Source: Gymnothorax reevesii (Eukaryota > Chordata > Actinopteri > Anguilliformes > Muraenidae). From it: a stretch of DNA of 64,000 nt. The translations under genes were made by a program, and so were the position numbers. Shown piece after piece: positions 45,071-56,776 of the stretch (positions are counted from its first letter, which is position 1; each line of letters opens with the position of its first letter). The DNA lies in contig CM056573.1 of NCBI GenBank assembly GCA_029721435.1, positions 126,819,947 to 126,883,946 on the forward strand. Reading direction: 5' to 3'. Under the pieces are notes generated by a model. That model was not told the origin of the DNA, searched no databases, and saw nothing but the letters and a program-made list of their open reading frames with translations.

Positions 45071-45110
<40 letters not shown>

Positions 45111-45230
45111 CACCCAATCATACACACATGGACACAGCCACGCTCGCTTTTTCACACAAACTCGGACACACACAAGCATTCACACAAAGACAAACACTCT
45201 TTCTCAGATATAAACATACATCAATTCCTA

Positions 45231-45272
<42 letters not shown>

Positions 45273-45445
45273 CCACACACACACACACACAACCAGTCTC
45301 GTCAGGCTGGCACTCTGGGCACACTCATTATCGCAATGCCAAGCTACCGGTTGCTAAGGAGACCTGAGGGAGAGGGAGGGGTCTTGTTGCCATGGCAGCC
45401 AGTCTGCATCCTGCCAACTATTTCTCCCCAGGAGACCTGACCAGA

Positions 45446-45484
<39 letters not shown>

Positions 45485-45950
45485 GTGTGTGTGCGTGTGT
45501 GTGTGTGTGTTTGTGCATATTTTTTGTGTGTGTGCATGAGAGAATGTGTGCGTGTCAGAGTGTAAGAGAAAGTGTGTGTGCATGTGTATGCTTGAGAAAG
45601 GATATGTATGTATGTGTGTGAGACAGAGAGTGTGTGTGCAAGCATGAGTAAGAACAACTATGTATGTGTGAGAGAGAGAAACAGAGAGAGTGTATCTGTA
45701 TGTTTGACAAAGTGTGTGTGAGTGTGTGTGTATTTGTGTGTTAATGCTTTTGTGTGTCCTTGTTTGTATGTGAGAGAGAGGGCTTGTGCCAGTATGTGTG
45801 AGAGTGTATGTGCACACGCGCGAATGTGTGCGCGCGTGTGCTTGTGTGCTCATGTGCTTGTGTGTGTGTGTGTGTGTGTGCGTGAGTGTGTACTCGTGCG
45901 CTTGTGTGTGTGTGTGTGTGTGTCTGTGTCTGTGTGTGGCTGTCAGCTTT
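45070..45950. repeat. Long mixed (CA)n, (CT)n, (GA)n and (TG)n region
   Basis: CA runs at 45075-45115, CT/CA at 45234-45292, a GA run at 45450-45481, then TG-rich imperfect repeats to 45945 with GA patches. All 60-170 codon frames here are low complexity. Confidence 0.95.
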
Positions 45951-46229
45951 GACCCAGGCAGTGAAAGCGATGCTGAACTCAGCTGGTTCCCTCTCCTCAG
46001 TAAGCGGAGATCAGAAAGTGATCTATGAAGAGCTGCTGTGATCTGTGATCTTTCACCAGCTCTGGCCGTTGCTCTTCTTCTTTTTATTTCTGTTTATACG
46101 ATGCAGCAGGAGTCAGGAAGAGATGATCTTTTTCACAAAAAGCATGGGGAGACCTTTCCCTCCCAGAAATGAAAATTTCAGCGCACACAACTTATACTAA
46201 AATCTCAACAAAATACTCAGAGACCAAAA

Positions 46230-46230
46230 G

Positions 46231-46305
<75 letters not shown>

Positions 46306-46345
46306 CGCGCGCGCACACACACACACACACACAAACACAAATACA
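46230..46345. repeat. (CA)n with duplicated ATGCGCGCGCGC cores
   Basis: Two nearly identical halves consist of a CA run followed by CATGCGCGCGCGCA (cores at about 46260 and 46302). Confidence 0.95.
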
Positions 46346-46534
46346 CAAACAGACACATGCACAGATAAATATCGGGTCCAGTGTATTGTTCAGCAGTGAT
46401 TCAAAATGACTGTCAACCAGTGACTCAGTAAAATAAAGACGAGCCCCCGCCCCCCCAGAGACCCACAGCCTCATGTGAACCTCTAGCGTGTCTCAATAAA
46501 CATCTGCCCCTCCGACCGTCTCTCAGTCTCTTCC

Positions 46535-46900
46535 ATCTCTTAAAAAATCAAATCTAAATTCAAGTTGCTACAGTGGCATGACATACAACAACATCATAGA
46601 TGCCAAATTACAATGTAACACATAAAATAAACAAATTGTCAACATGCACATGTGAACTAATAAACTGATCGAGATTACAACAATAATACAAATAATAATT
46701 CATATGGAAAAAATGGGAAATTAATAATTGTCACTGATTAGAAAGGGTTGCAACTGTCTGTTCGGCCATAGCAGGCAGCTACGTATTGGTCGTAAGTTTT
46801 GGCACTTTTCTCTGATTTGAGTAGGTTAGGGAAGTTTTCTAGCGTAAATGTAGCCGAATGAATTTTGTCTAATTTTTTATTGTTTATTGCACTTCATGAG
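46535..46900. repeat. Dispersed repeat related to 15855-15955
   Basis: AATTCAAGTTGCTACAGTGG then CATGACATACAACAAC, followed by an AAATAAACAAATTG segment. It shares the ATTGGCATGA-type core with the copy near 15890. Borders are uncertain. Confidence 0.45.
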
Positions 46901-47079
46901 GAAGTCCTTCACCTCAGTCTCAGAACCGCTTTCTCTCCCATTGTCTCCCTGCAGTCATCTCCCTTTTCTTATCAATTATCCTCCACTCTGTCCGTGGGCA
47001 ACTGAGAAAGAGCATGCACGTGTGTGAGAGTGCATGTGAGTGTTTGTGTGTACGTGTGTGTTTGCTTTTGTCACAAAGT
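46901..47079. other. No gene recognised; TG-rich right part
   Basis: Short mixed stretch ending in GTGTGTACGTGTGTGTTTG before the next repeat. Confidence 0.4.
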
Positions 47080-47336
47080 AAGAACCAAAACACTTTTTTT
47101 CTACAACGTAGAAAGTGGGGGCATTATTGGGAAGTGAGGACATTTTCATGAGTCTTCACAAAGGCAAATTGTGACTTATTAGTTAAGGTCAGGGGTGAGA
47201 TAAGAATTACAGATTGGTAAAGGTTAGGGTTTGGGGTGAGCATGCGTTGCTTATTGTTAAGATTAGGGAAAGGCTGAGGAGACAAAGAATGAATGAATTT
47301 CAATGTATATGTTCTTTCAAGGATAGTGGTGCAAGA

Positions 47337-47372
<36 letters not shown>
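47080..47372 (+). repeat. TG-tailed dispersed repeat, copy B
   Basis: It has the same motif order as 4125-4401: GTGGGGGCATTATTGGGAAG, GAGGACATTTTCATG, CAAATTGTGACTTATTAG, GGTTAGGGTTTGGGG, TTAGGGAAAGGCTGAGGAG, then a pure TG run at 47338-47372. Confidence 0.85.
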
Positions 47373-47373
<1 letters not shown>

Positions 47374-47567
47374 TGATAGAGTGTGCCTGAGCATGTGTCA
47401 CAGTGAGTGTAGTAAGTGTGCCTGTTAAAGTTTAGGTGTGTATGTTCGCTCGTAAAAGTCTGAGGAAGAGTGTATGCGTGATAGAGCGTGCCGAAGCCTG
47501 ATGCTGAGTGTGAAAGTATGTGCATGATAGGCCTGTGTGAGAGCATTTGTGTTTAAATGTGCATGTA

Positions 47568-48393
47568 CACTCAACAAAAATATAAAGGCCCCATGTCAAA
47601 TTTTTGAGTTTTAATTAACAAAAAACTGGAACCAGGATTCGTCTGTGAATAGCACTCTTCTCCAGCGTGCCAAGGGCCATCGAACGTGTGCGTTTGTCCA
47701 TGCGAGTCGGTTCCGACGCCAGAACATGGTGAGATCCAGACCACAGTGAGGACGCCGAGCGTGCAAGTTGGGCTCTCGCAGGTGGTTACGGACTGTCTGT
47801 GGTGTGATGCGTCTGTTGTGCAGACCAACGGTCTGATCTGCTGTGTGTGTCGCTGATCTGAACTGATCCCACAGGTGGACGAGCCGGATGTAGCGATCTT
47901 GGGCTGGTAAGGTCACACGTGGCCGCCGTGGATGAGGTCAATTTGCAGTACTGCCCATCTGTCGGAAACGAACTCTCAAACGGCCTATCGTCCGATAGTT
48001 AATATTCAGCTGCACAGCTACCGCTCCGGTGGACATCCCTGCATCCAGCATGCCAATACTACCTTCCTGCATGACCTGAGACACCTGAGGCATGATGACT
48101 TATGACAAGATTTGACATTTTGGGGTGGCCTTTTATTGTCCCCAGTATAAGGAGTGTCTGGGTACTGCTCATTCTGTCTGATCACCGTCTGGAAATGCCA
48201 CACCCATGTACTGAGTGAAATCACTGCATCACTGAGCAAATGCTCACTGACAGAGAGATGGATTAAAAAATGGTCCAGAAATGAAGAGAAATATCCCTAT
48301 TGTACAAGTAAAAGTCAGCATATGCTCACTTAGAGTTGTTAACTCCATGTGCCATCAATATTTGACATGGGGCATTTATATTTTTGTTCAGTG
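47568..48393 (-). mobile_element. Tc1-like transposon with both termini and C-terminal deletion
   Basis: Terminal inverted repeats CACTCAACAAAAATATAAAG (47568) and, inverted, CACTGAACAAAAATATAAAT (to 48393) are each bounded by TA (47566-47567 and 48394-48395). The minus strand encodes a Tc1 transposase N-terminus (about 48095-47607). The first helix-turn-helix part has GMSTGAVAVQLNINYRTIG and the second TLPAQDRYIRLVHLW and ITPQTVRNHLREPNLHARRP. RRVLFTDESWFQ carries the first catalytic Asp. The protein then stops after FFVN, close to the 3' terminal repeat, so the second Asp and Glu are deleted. A stop also breaks the linker (about 47943). It is inactive by itself. Confidence 0.9.
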
Positions 48394-48399
48394 TATGTT

Positions 48400-48650
48400 T
48401 GCGTGTCTGTGTGTATGTCAGTAAAAATGTGTGAATAAGTAAAAGAGATCAGAAAAGAGTACAGCGACAAATGAAGAACTAGTGCATTTGCTCAGGTATA
48501 CAACCAATAAAAGTTGGTTGCAACTGATCAAACGTCAACCCCACCCCACTGAAAATGCCATAAGGCCAGCAATAAAAAGCTCCTGTACATTTTGGCCTCT
48601 CTTGATTTTTCCATTCTCTATCCCCTCTTTATCGTCCCACTTACAATTCT
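48400..48650. other. No gene recognised
   Basis: Short stretch between the transposon and the satellite; no feature seen. Confidence 0.4.
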
Positions 48651-48654
48651 CTCC

Positions 48655-51600
48655 AACACACACCCAAGCTGTGCTTTACCACTACAACCCACACTGTGCT
48701 TCACCCTGACGACCCATACTGTGCTCTACCATAACAACTCAACCTGTGCCTCATCATAACAACCCAAACTATGCTCTAAAATTACAACTCAAACTGTGCT
48801 GTAACATAATGACCGAAACTGTACTGTACTATGACAACCTAAACAATGTTGGATTATAATAACACAAACTGTGCAGTACTAGAACAACTCAAACGGTGCT
48901 GCAACATACTTCCCATAATGCGCAGTACCGTAACAACTCAAACAGTGCTGCACCTTAGGAACACAAACTGTGTCTTAACAACCCAAACTGTACTGTGCCA
49001 TAACAACCCAAACTGTGCTGTGTCTTAACAACTCAAAAGGTGCTGTACGAAAACAACCCAAACTGTCCCGTTCCAAAACAACCCAAACTGTCCTGTACTA
49101 CAACAACCCAAACTGTACTGTACCACAACAACCCAAACTGTACTGTACCACAACAACCCAAACCGTACTATACTACAACAACCCAAACTGTACTGTACCA
49201 CAACAACCCAAACTGTACTGAACTACAACAACCCAAACTGTACTGTACTACTACAACCCAAACTGTACTGTACCACAACAACCCAAACTGTACTGTACCA
49301 CAACAAACCAAACTGTACTGTACCACAACAACCCAAACTGTACTGAACTACAACAACCCCAAACTGTACTGTACAACTACAACCCAAACTGTACTGTACT
49401 ACTACAACCCAAACTGTACTGAACTACAACAACCGAAACTGTACTGTACAACTACAACCCAAACTGTACTGTACTACTACAACCCAAACTGTACTGTACC
49501 ACAACAACCCAAACTGTACTGTACTACTACAACTCAAACTGTGCTGTACCACAACAACCCAAACTGTACTGTACCACAACAACCCAAACTGTACTGTACC
49601 ACAACAACCCAAACTGTACTGTACTACAACAACCCAAACTGTACTGTACTACAACAACCCAAACTGTACTGTACCACAACAACCCAAACTGTCCTGTACC
49701 ACAACAACCCAAACTGTACTGTACCACAACAACCCAAACTGTACTGAACTACAACAAACCCAAACTGTACTGTACTACTACCACCCAAACTGTACTGTAC
49801 TCCTACAACCCAAACTGTACCGAACTACAACAACCCAAACTGTACTGTGCTACAACAACCCAAACTGTACTGTTCCACAACAACCCAAACTGTACTGTAC
49901 TACAACAACTCAAACTGTGCTGTACCAAAACAACCCAAACTGTACTGTTCCACAACAACCCAAACTGTACTGTACCACAACAACCCAAACTGTACTGTAC
50001 CACAACAACCCAAACTGTACTGAACTACAACAACCCAAACTGTACTGTACTACTACAACCCAAACTGTACTGTACCACAACAACCCAAACTGTACTGTAC
50101 CACAACAACCCAAACTGTACTGTACCACAACAACCCAAACTGTACTGAACTACAACAAACCCAAACTGTACTGTACTACTACAACCCAAACTGTACTGTA
50201 CTACTACAACCCAAACTGTACTGAACTACAACAACCCAAACTGTACTGTACAACTACAACCCAAACTGTACTGTACTACTACAACCCAAACTGTACTGTA
50301 CCACAACAACCCAAACTGTACTGTACTACTACAACTCAAACTGTGCTGTACCACAACAACCCAAACTGTACTGTACCACAACAACCCAAACTGTACTGAA
50401 CTACAACAACCCAAACTGTACTGTACTACTACAACCCAAACTGTACTGTACCACAACAACCCAAACTGTACTGTACTACAACAACCCAAACTGTACTGTA
50501 CCACAACAACCCAAACTGTACTGTACCACAACAACCCAAACTGTACTGTACTACAACAACTCAAACTGTGCTATACCACAACAACCCAAACTGTACTGTA
50601 CTGCAACAACCCAAACTGTACTGTACTACAACAACCCAAACTGTACTGTACCACAACAACCCAAACTGTACTGTACTACAACAACCCAAACTGTACTGTA
50701 CCACAACAACCCAACCTGTACTGAACTACAACAACCCAAACTGTACTGTACTACTACAACCCAAACTGTACTGTACCACAACAACCCAAACTGTACTGTA
50801 CCACAACAAACCAAACTGTACTGTACCACAACAAACCAAACTGTACTGTACCACAACAACCCAAACTGTACTGAACTACAACAACCCCAAACTGTACTGT
50901 ACTACTACAACCCAAACTGTACTGTACTACTACAACCCAAACTGTACTGAACTACAACAACCCAAACTGTACTGTACAACTACAACCCAAACTGTACTGT
51001 ACTACTACAACTGAAACTGTGCTGTACCACAACAACCCAAACTGTACTGTACTACTACAACTGAAACTGTGCTGTACCACAACAACCCAAACTGTACTGC
51101 ACCACAACAACCCAAAATGTACTGAACTACAACAACTCAAACTGTACTGTACTACTACAACCCAAACTGTACTGTACTACTACAACCCAAACTGTACTGA
51201 ACTACAACAACCCAAACTGTACTGTACAACTACAACCCAAACTGTACTGTACTACTACAACTGAAACTGTGCTGTACCACAACAACCCAAACTGTACTGC
51301 ACCACAACAACCCAAACTGTACTGAACTACAACAACTCAAACTGTACTGTACTACTACAACCCAAACTGTACTGTACTACTACAACCCAAACTGTACTGA
51401 ACTACAACAACCCAAACTGTACTGTACAACTTCAACCCAAACTGTACTGTACTACTACAACCCAAACTGTACTGTACCACAACAACCCAAACTGTACTGT
51501 ACTACTACAACTGAAACTGTGCTGTACCACAACAAACCAAACTGTACTGCACCACAACAACCCAAACTGTACTGAACTACAACAACTCAAACTGTACTGT

Positions 51601-54240
51601 ACTACTACAACCCAAACTGTACTGTACCACAACAACCCAAACTGTACTGTACTACAACAACCCAAACTGCACTGTACCACAACAACTCAAACTGTGCTGT
51701 ACCACAACAACCCAAACTGTACTGAACTACTACAACCCAAATTGTACTGTACTACTACAACCCAAACTGTACTGAACTACAACAACCCAAACTGTACTGT
51801 ACAACTACAACCCAAACTGTACTGTACTACAACAACCCAAACTGTACTGTACCACAACAACCCAAACTGTACTGTACTACTACAACTCAAACTGTGCTGT
51901 ACCACAACAACCCAAACTGTACTGTACCACAACAACCCAAACTGTACTGAACTACAACAACTCAAACTGTACTGTACTACAACAACCCAAACTGTACTGT
52001 ACCACAACAACCCAAACTGTACTGTACTACAACAACCCAAACTGTACTGTACTACAACAACCCAAACTGTACTGTACTACAACAACCCAAACTGGACTGA
52101 ACTACAACAACCCAAACTGTACTGTACTACTACAACCCAAACTGTACTGTACCACAACAACCCAAACTGTACTGTACCACAACAACCCAAACTGTACTGA
52201 ACTACAACAACCCCAAACTGTACTGTACTACTACAACCCAAACTGTACTGTACCACAACAACCCAAACTGTACTGTACTACAACAACCCAAACTGTACTG
52301 TACCACAACAACCCAAACTGTACTGTGCTACAACAACCCAAACTGTACTGTACTACAGCAACTCAAACTGTACTGTACTACAACAACCCAAACTGTACTG
52401 TACCACAACAACCCAAACTGTACTGTACTACTACAACTCAATCTGTGCTGTACCACAACAACCCAAACTGTACTGTACCACAACAACCCAAACTGTACTG
52501 TACCACAACAACCCAAACTGTACTGAACTACAACAACCCAAACTGTACTGTACCACAACAACCCAAACTGTACTGTACCACAACCCAAACTGTACTGTAC
52601 CACAACAACCCAAACTGTACTGTACTACAACAACCCAAACTGTTCTGTACTACAGCAACTCAAACTGTACTGTACTACAACAACCCAAACTGTACTGTAC
52701 TACAACAACCCAAAGTGTCCTGTGCCACAACAACCCAAACTGTCCTGTACCAAAACAACCCAAACTGTACTGTACTACAACAACCCAAACTGTACTGTAC
52801 TACAACAACCCAAACTGTACTGAACTACAACGACCCAAACTGTACTGTACTACTACAATCCAAACTGTACTGTACCACAACAACCCAAACTGTACTGTAC
52901 CACAACAACCCAAACTGTACTGAACTACAACAACCCCAAACTGTACTGTACTACTACAACCCAAACTGTACTGTACCACAACAACCCAAACTGTACTGTA
53001 CCACAACAACCCAAACTGTACTGTACCACAACAACTCAAACTGTGCTGTACCACAACAACCCAAACTGTACTGTACCACAACAACCCAAACTGTACTGTG
53101 CTACAACAACCCAAACTGTACTGTACTACAGCAACTCAAACTGTACTGTACTACAACAACCCAAACTGTACTGAACTACAACAACCCAAACTGTCCTGTG
53201 CCACAACAACCCAAACTGTCCTGTACCAAAACAACCCAAACTGTACTGTACTACAACAACCCAAACTGTACTGTACTACAACAACCCAAACTGTACTGTA
53301 CAACTACAACCCAAACTGTACTGTACTACTACAACCCAAACTGTACTGTACCACAACAACCCAAACTGTACTGTACCACAACAACCCAAACTGTACTGTA
53401 CTACTACAACTCAAACTGTGCTGTACCACAACAACCCAAACTGTACTGTACCACAACAACCCAAACTGTACTGAACTACAACAACCCAAACTGTACTGTA
53501 CCACAACAACCCAAACTGTACTGTACTACAACAACCCAAACTGTACTGTACCACAACAACCCAAACTGTACTGTACTACTACAACTCAAACTGTGCTGTA
53601 CCACAACAACCCAAACTGTACTGTACCACAACAACCCAAACTGTACTGAACTACAACAACCCAAACTGTACTGTACTACTACAACCTAAACTGTACTGTA
53701 CCACAACAACCCAAACTGTACTGTGCCACAACAACCCAAACTGTACTGTACTACAACAACCCAAACTGTACTGTACTACAGCAACTCAAACTGTACTGTA
53801 CTACAACAACCCAAACTGTACTGTACTACAACAACCCAAACTGTCCTGTGCCACAACAACCCAAACTGTCCTGTACCAAAACAACACAAACTGTACTGTA
53901 CTACAACAACCCAAACTGTACTGTACTACGACAACCCAAACTGTACTGTACAACAGCAACTCAAACTGTACTGTACTACAACAACCCAAACTGTACTGTA
54001 CCACAACAACCCAAACTTTACTGTACCAAAACAACCCAAACTGTACTGTACCACAACAAACTAAACTGCGTGGTACCATAACAATCCAAACTGTGCTGTA
54101 CCAAAAACAACCCAAAATGTGCTGTCCCATGACTCAAACTCTGCTGTATCTTAAAACCCAAGCGTGTAGTACCGTGGCAACCAAAACTTTACTGTACTAA
54201 AACAATTTAAACTGTGCTGTACAATGACAACCTTGAACTT
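48655..54240 (+). repeat. 25-bp satellite array, about 5.5 kb
   Basis: The core monomer is ACAACAACCCAAACTG plus TACTGTACC, with variants ACTACAACAACCC, ACTACTACAACCC and GAACTACAACAACCC. Roughly 220 monomers are present. Units between about 49080 and 54050 are highly homogeneous. Both ends (48655-49070, 54050-54240) are diverged and lean toward ATAACAACCCAAACTGTGCTG. Marker variants show higher-order duplication: the block with TACTACAGCAACTC and CTGTCCTGTGCC recurs 650 bp apart (53124/53774; 53191/53841), and an ACTGCACCACAAC variant recurs 200 bp apart (51100/51300). Long open frames on both strands follow from the monomer being stop-free. Confidence 0.98.
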
Positions 54241-54690
54241 TTCAATTTTCCTCGGACATGAAAAAATCAAATATTCTCAAATTTTGTCTCATTGGCAGCA
54301 CTGTATCTTACATGGCTAAGAAGCAATAAAAATAAAATTTCAAATCACAATGTAATACCAAAATGCTCATTGAGGTAAACTTCTCTTTATGGTGTATACA
54401 GTGCACTATTTCTTCAAACCAACCCACACATAAACACACACAAAACACCACTATACTGAGCCATTTCACCGAAACCCATATTCTGCCAAACTTAACCACA
54501 TTAAATCATATAATAGCAGAAGAAATAATGTCCGCTACCATCAGACTATGCTACACCACACCAATCTAGGCCATATCACAGCACATCATACTGTAGCGTA
54601 GCATTCTGTACAACTGAGCGGTACTGCTGTGAATTCTGGGAAAAGCCTGACTGCACGGTTAGGGCACAATCCCAGACCTCGTGAGGAGAG
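54241..54690. other. No gene recognised; possibly very diverged satellite remnants
   Basis: AT-rich sequence. Phrases such as ACTATGCTACACCACACC and TACTGTAGCGTAGC near 54545-54605 faintly resemble the satellite, but I cannot show it. Confidence 0.3.
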
Positions 54691-55090
54691 AGGGGCACAG
54701 AGAAACTGAAAGAGAGGTAGAGAGAGAAGAGATGTACAGGTGGAAAGAGGGATGGAGAGAAAACAAGAGAGAGGGGGAGGGGAGAAAGAAAGGGAGAGAA
54801 AAACGGAGAGTAAGAGGGAGAGCGCGAGTCGGCGAGCTTCTGAAAAGTGACTGGAGATGGGCGCACCCCCATTTCCAGGAAAATGGAAAGGAGCCCAATT
54901 AAGTCAGTTTGAGTTAGAGTCCGGCACAGGGAGGAGGGGCAGGAGGGAGGTGTAGGGAGGAAAGAGGAAGAGGAGGTAGAAAAGGGGATCGAGGCACTCT
55001 GTAGCCACGGCGACGCGTAGCATAGTGTGTGGGGGGGAGCACAGGCCGCCAGCTCTCGGTGGGGGGGGCGGGGGGGGGGGGGGTGAAATA
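54690..55090. repeat. Purine-rich region and G-tract
   Basis: GA-rich sequence (54690-54835 and 54930-54990) is followed by a G-rich run (GGTGGGGGGGGCGGGGGGGG, about 55059-55083) able in principle to form a G-quadruplex. Confidence 0.85.
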
Positions 55091-55179
55091 TTAATCAGGA
55101 CAGCCCCCCTCCACCAAAGCTCGGAGCTACACAACAGCTGCAGCTATAATGAGTACACAGCCAGCACTCACACAGACCT

Positions 55180-55410
55180 GGGAGTGTGTGTGCGTTTCTG
55201 GGAGCGTATGTGTGTGTGCGTGTGTGCGCGTGAGAGTGAGTATGTGAGTGCGTATGTGTGCGTGTGTGTGCGCGTGAGAGTGAGTATGTGTGTGTTTTTC
55301 TGTGTGTGTGTGTGTGTGTGTGTGTGCATGCTTGTGTGTTTGTATGTGAGTGCATGTGTGCTAGTGGTTGTGTATGTCTGAGTGCATGCATGAATACACG
55401 TGCGCACATT

Positions 55411-55441
<31 letters not shown>

Positions 55442-55472
55442 CAGAATGAGTATGTGTGTGTTTTTCTGTGTT

Positions 55473-55511
<39 letters not shown>

Positions 55512-55685
55512 GTGTGTGTGTGTGTGCATGCTTGTGTGGGTTTGCATGTGAGTGCATGTGTGCTAGTGGTTGTGTATGTCTAAGTGCATGCATGAATACA
55601 CGTGCGCACATTTGTGTGTGTGTGTCTCTGTGTGTGTTTGCATGTGTGTGTGTGCGTGTGTGTGTGTGTGTGTGCACGCGTCTAT
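55180..55685. repeat. TG-rich region with a 200-bp tandem duplication
   Basis: The block from GCATGCTTGTGTG (55326) to TACACGTGCGCACATTTG (about 55411) recurs from 55526 with few differences, exactly 200 bp to the right. TG-rich runs flank both. Confidence 0.9.
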
Positions 55686-55720
55686 GTATTTGCAATCATC
55701 ATAGCCAAGCATTCTCATGT

Positions 55721-55828
55721 AGTTTCTCTCAGTGAGGGCAGTCATTGGGTTGTAAGAGTTTCTCTCAGTGAGGGCAGTCATTGGGTTGTAAGAGTTTCTC
55801 TCAGTGAGGGCAGTCATTGGGTTGTAAG
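55721..55828 (+). repeat. Three perfect copies of a 36-bp repeat
   Basis: AGTTTCTCTCAGTGAGGGCA followed by GTCATTGGGTTGTAAG is repeated at 55721, 55757 and 55793 without mismatch. The length is a multiple of three, so all frames stay in phase, but no start, splice or domain evidence suggests coding. Confidence 0.98.
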
Positions 55829-56515
55829 AGTTCACACCAGCACTGGAGAGGAGATTCCTACAGCCCTGCTGCACTTCTGCTTTGCTTCCAAATTACTTTG
55901 ATTTCTATTCACAGTTTAAGAAATGGATGTGATGTAACAGCCTGCTAATTTTGAAAAATCTGATTATTTAAATCAGTCTCATAATTTTGGGAACAATCCA
56001 GTAGAACTTTAGAGCAGTATTATATATGAGGAAGGGGTAATTGTGTGCCCTCTCTTCAGAACCAGAGAGATCGTTCTGTCCATCTCTCTCTTTCTCAAAT
56101 ACTGTACATCCCTCTATCTCTTCCTTTCTCTTTTACTATATCCATCCATTCTTCCACTGACAGCATCCCAGCATCTCTTCACCTCTTCCTCTTCACATCT
56201 CCTCCTCCATCTCTCCCTTCCTCTACCTCAACATCCATTTGTTTATCAAAACATCCAGGCATCTTTCACTCTCTCTATCCCTCTATCTCCCTCATTCCTC
56301 TATCCTCAATACTTGATTCTGCACACCTCTCCAGCTATCCCTCAATCTCTCTTTCCTAAAACCTTCTCTGCATCCACCTCCCTTCCCGATCTCTGCCACA
56401 CTCACACTCTTTCTCTCTCTCTTCATTCGCAATCTCTCCCAACAACTCAAATTCAATGTCAAATATCATCTTAGTCTCTCAGCTCTGTCCTCCATTTTTA
56501 CCTCTCTCCCTTTCC
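55829..56515. other. No gene recognised; pyrimidine-rich
   Basis: TCTCTC- and CCATC-rich sequence from 56060 onward. The 104-143 codon frames are Ser/Leu-rich low complexity. Confidence 0.5.
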
Positions 56516-56737
56516 ACCTCCCTTCCTTCTCTCTCTCTCTCTCTCTCTCTCCCACTTATCTCTCTCTCTCTTCCCATCTCTCAGCACCAGGGAATCCAAG
56601 ATGTCCAATTAGCGTAATTGAGGAGTAGGAGAGACTGCAGAGATGGGGGGGGGATTCTGGGAGAACAAGAGAGAGTCTCCCTGGTGCCCCCCCCCCCAAT
56701 TTACAGCAACAGCTTGTTCCCCCACCTCCCTCCCCAC

Positions 56738-56775
<38 letters not shown>
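56516..56775. repeat. (CT)n, G/C runs and (CA)n
   Basis: CT run 56528-56575, G run near 56645-56653, C run near 56686-56697 and CA run 56739-56771. Confidence 0.9.

Positions 56776-56776
<1 letters not shown>

Noticed and set aside
52325..53689. 454-codon open frame repeating a 25-residue unit
   Set aside because: It is produced by the 25-bp satellite, whose monomer lacks stops in every frame. Similar frames exist on both strands and there is no start or splice context.
48655..54240. CRISPR array
   Set aside because: Monomers are head-to-tail without unique spacers, and the context is a vertebrate intron.
55602..55901. 99-codon frame with a 12-residue repeat
   Set aside because: It is the translation of a TG tract plus the three 36-bp repeats; no start or domain support.
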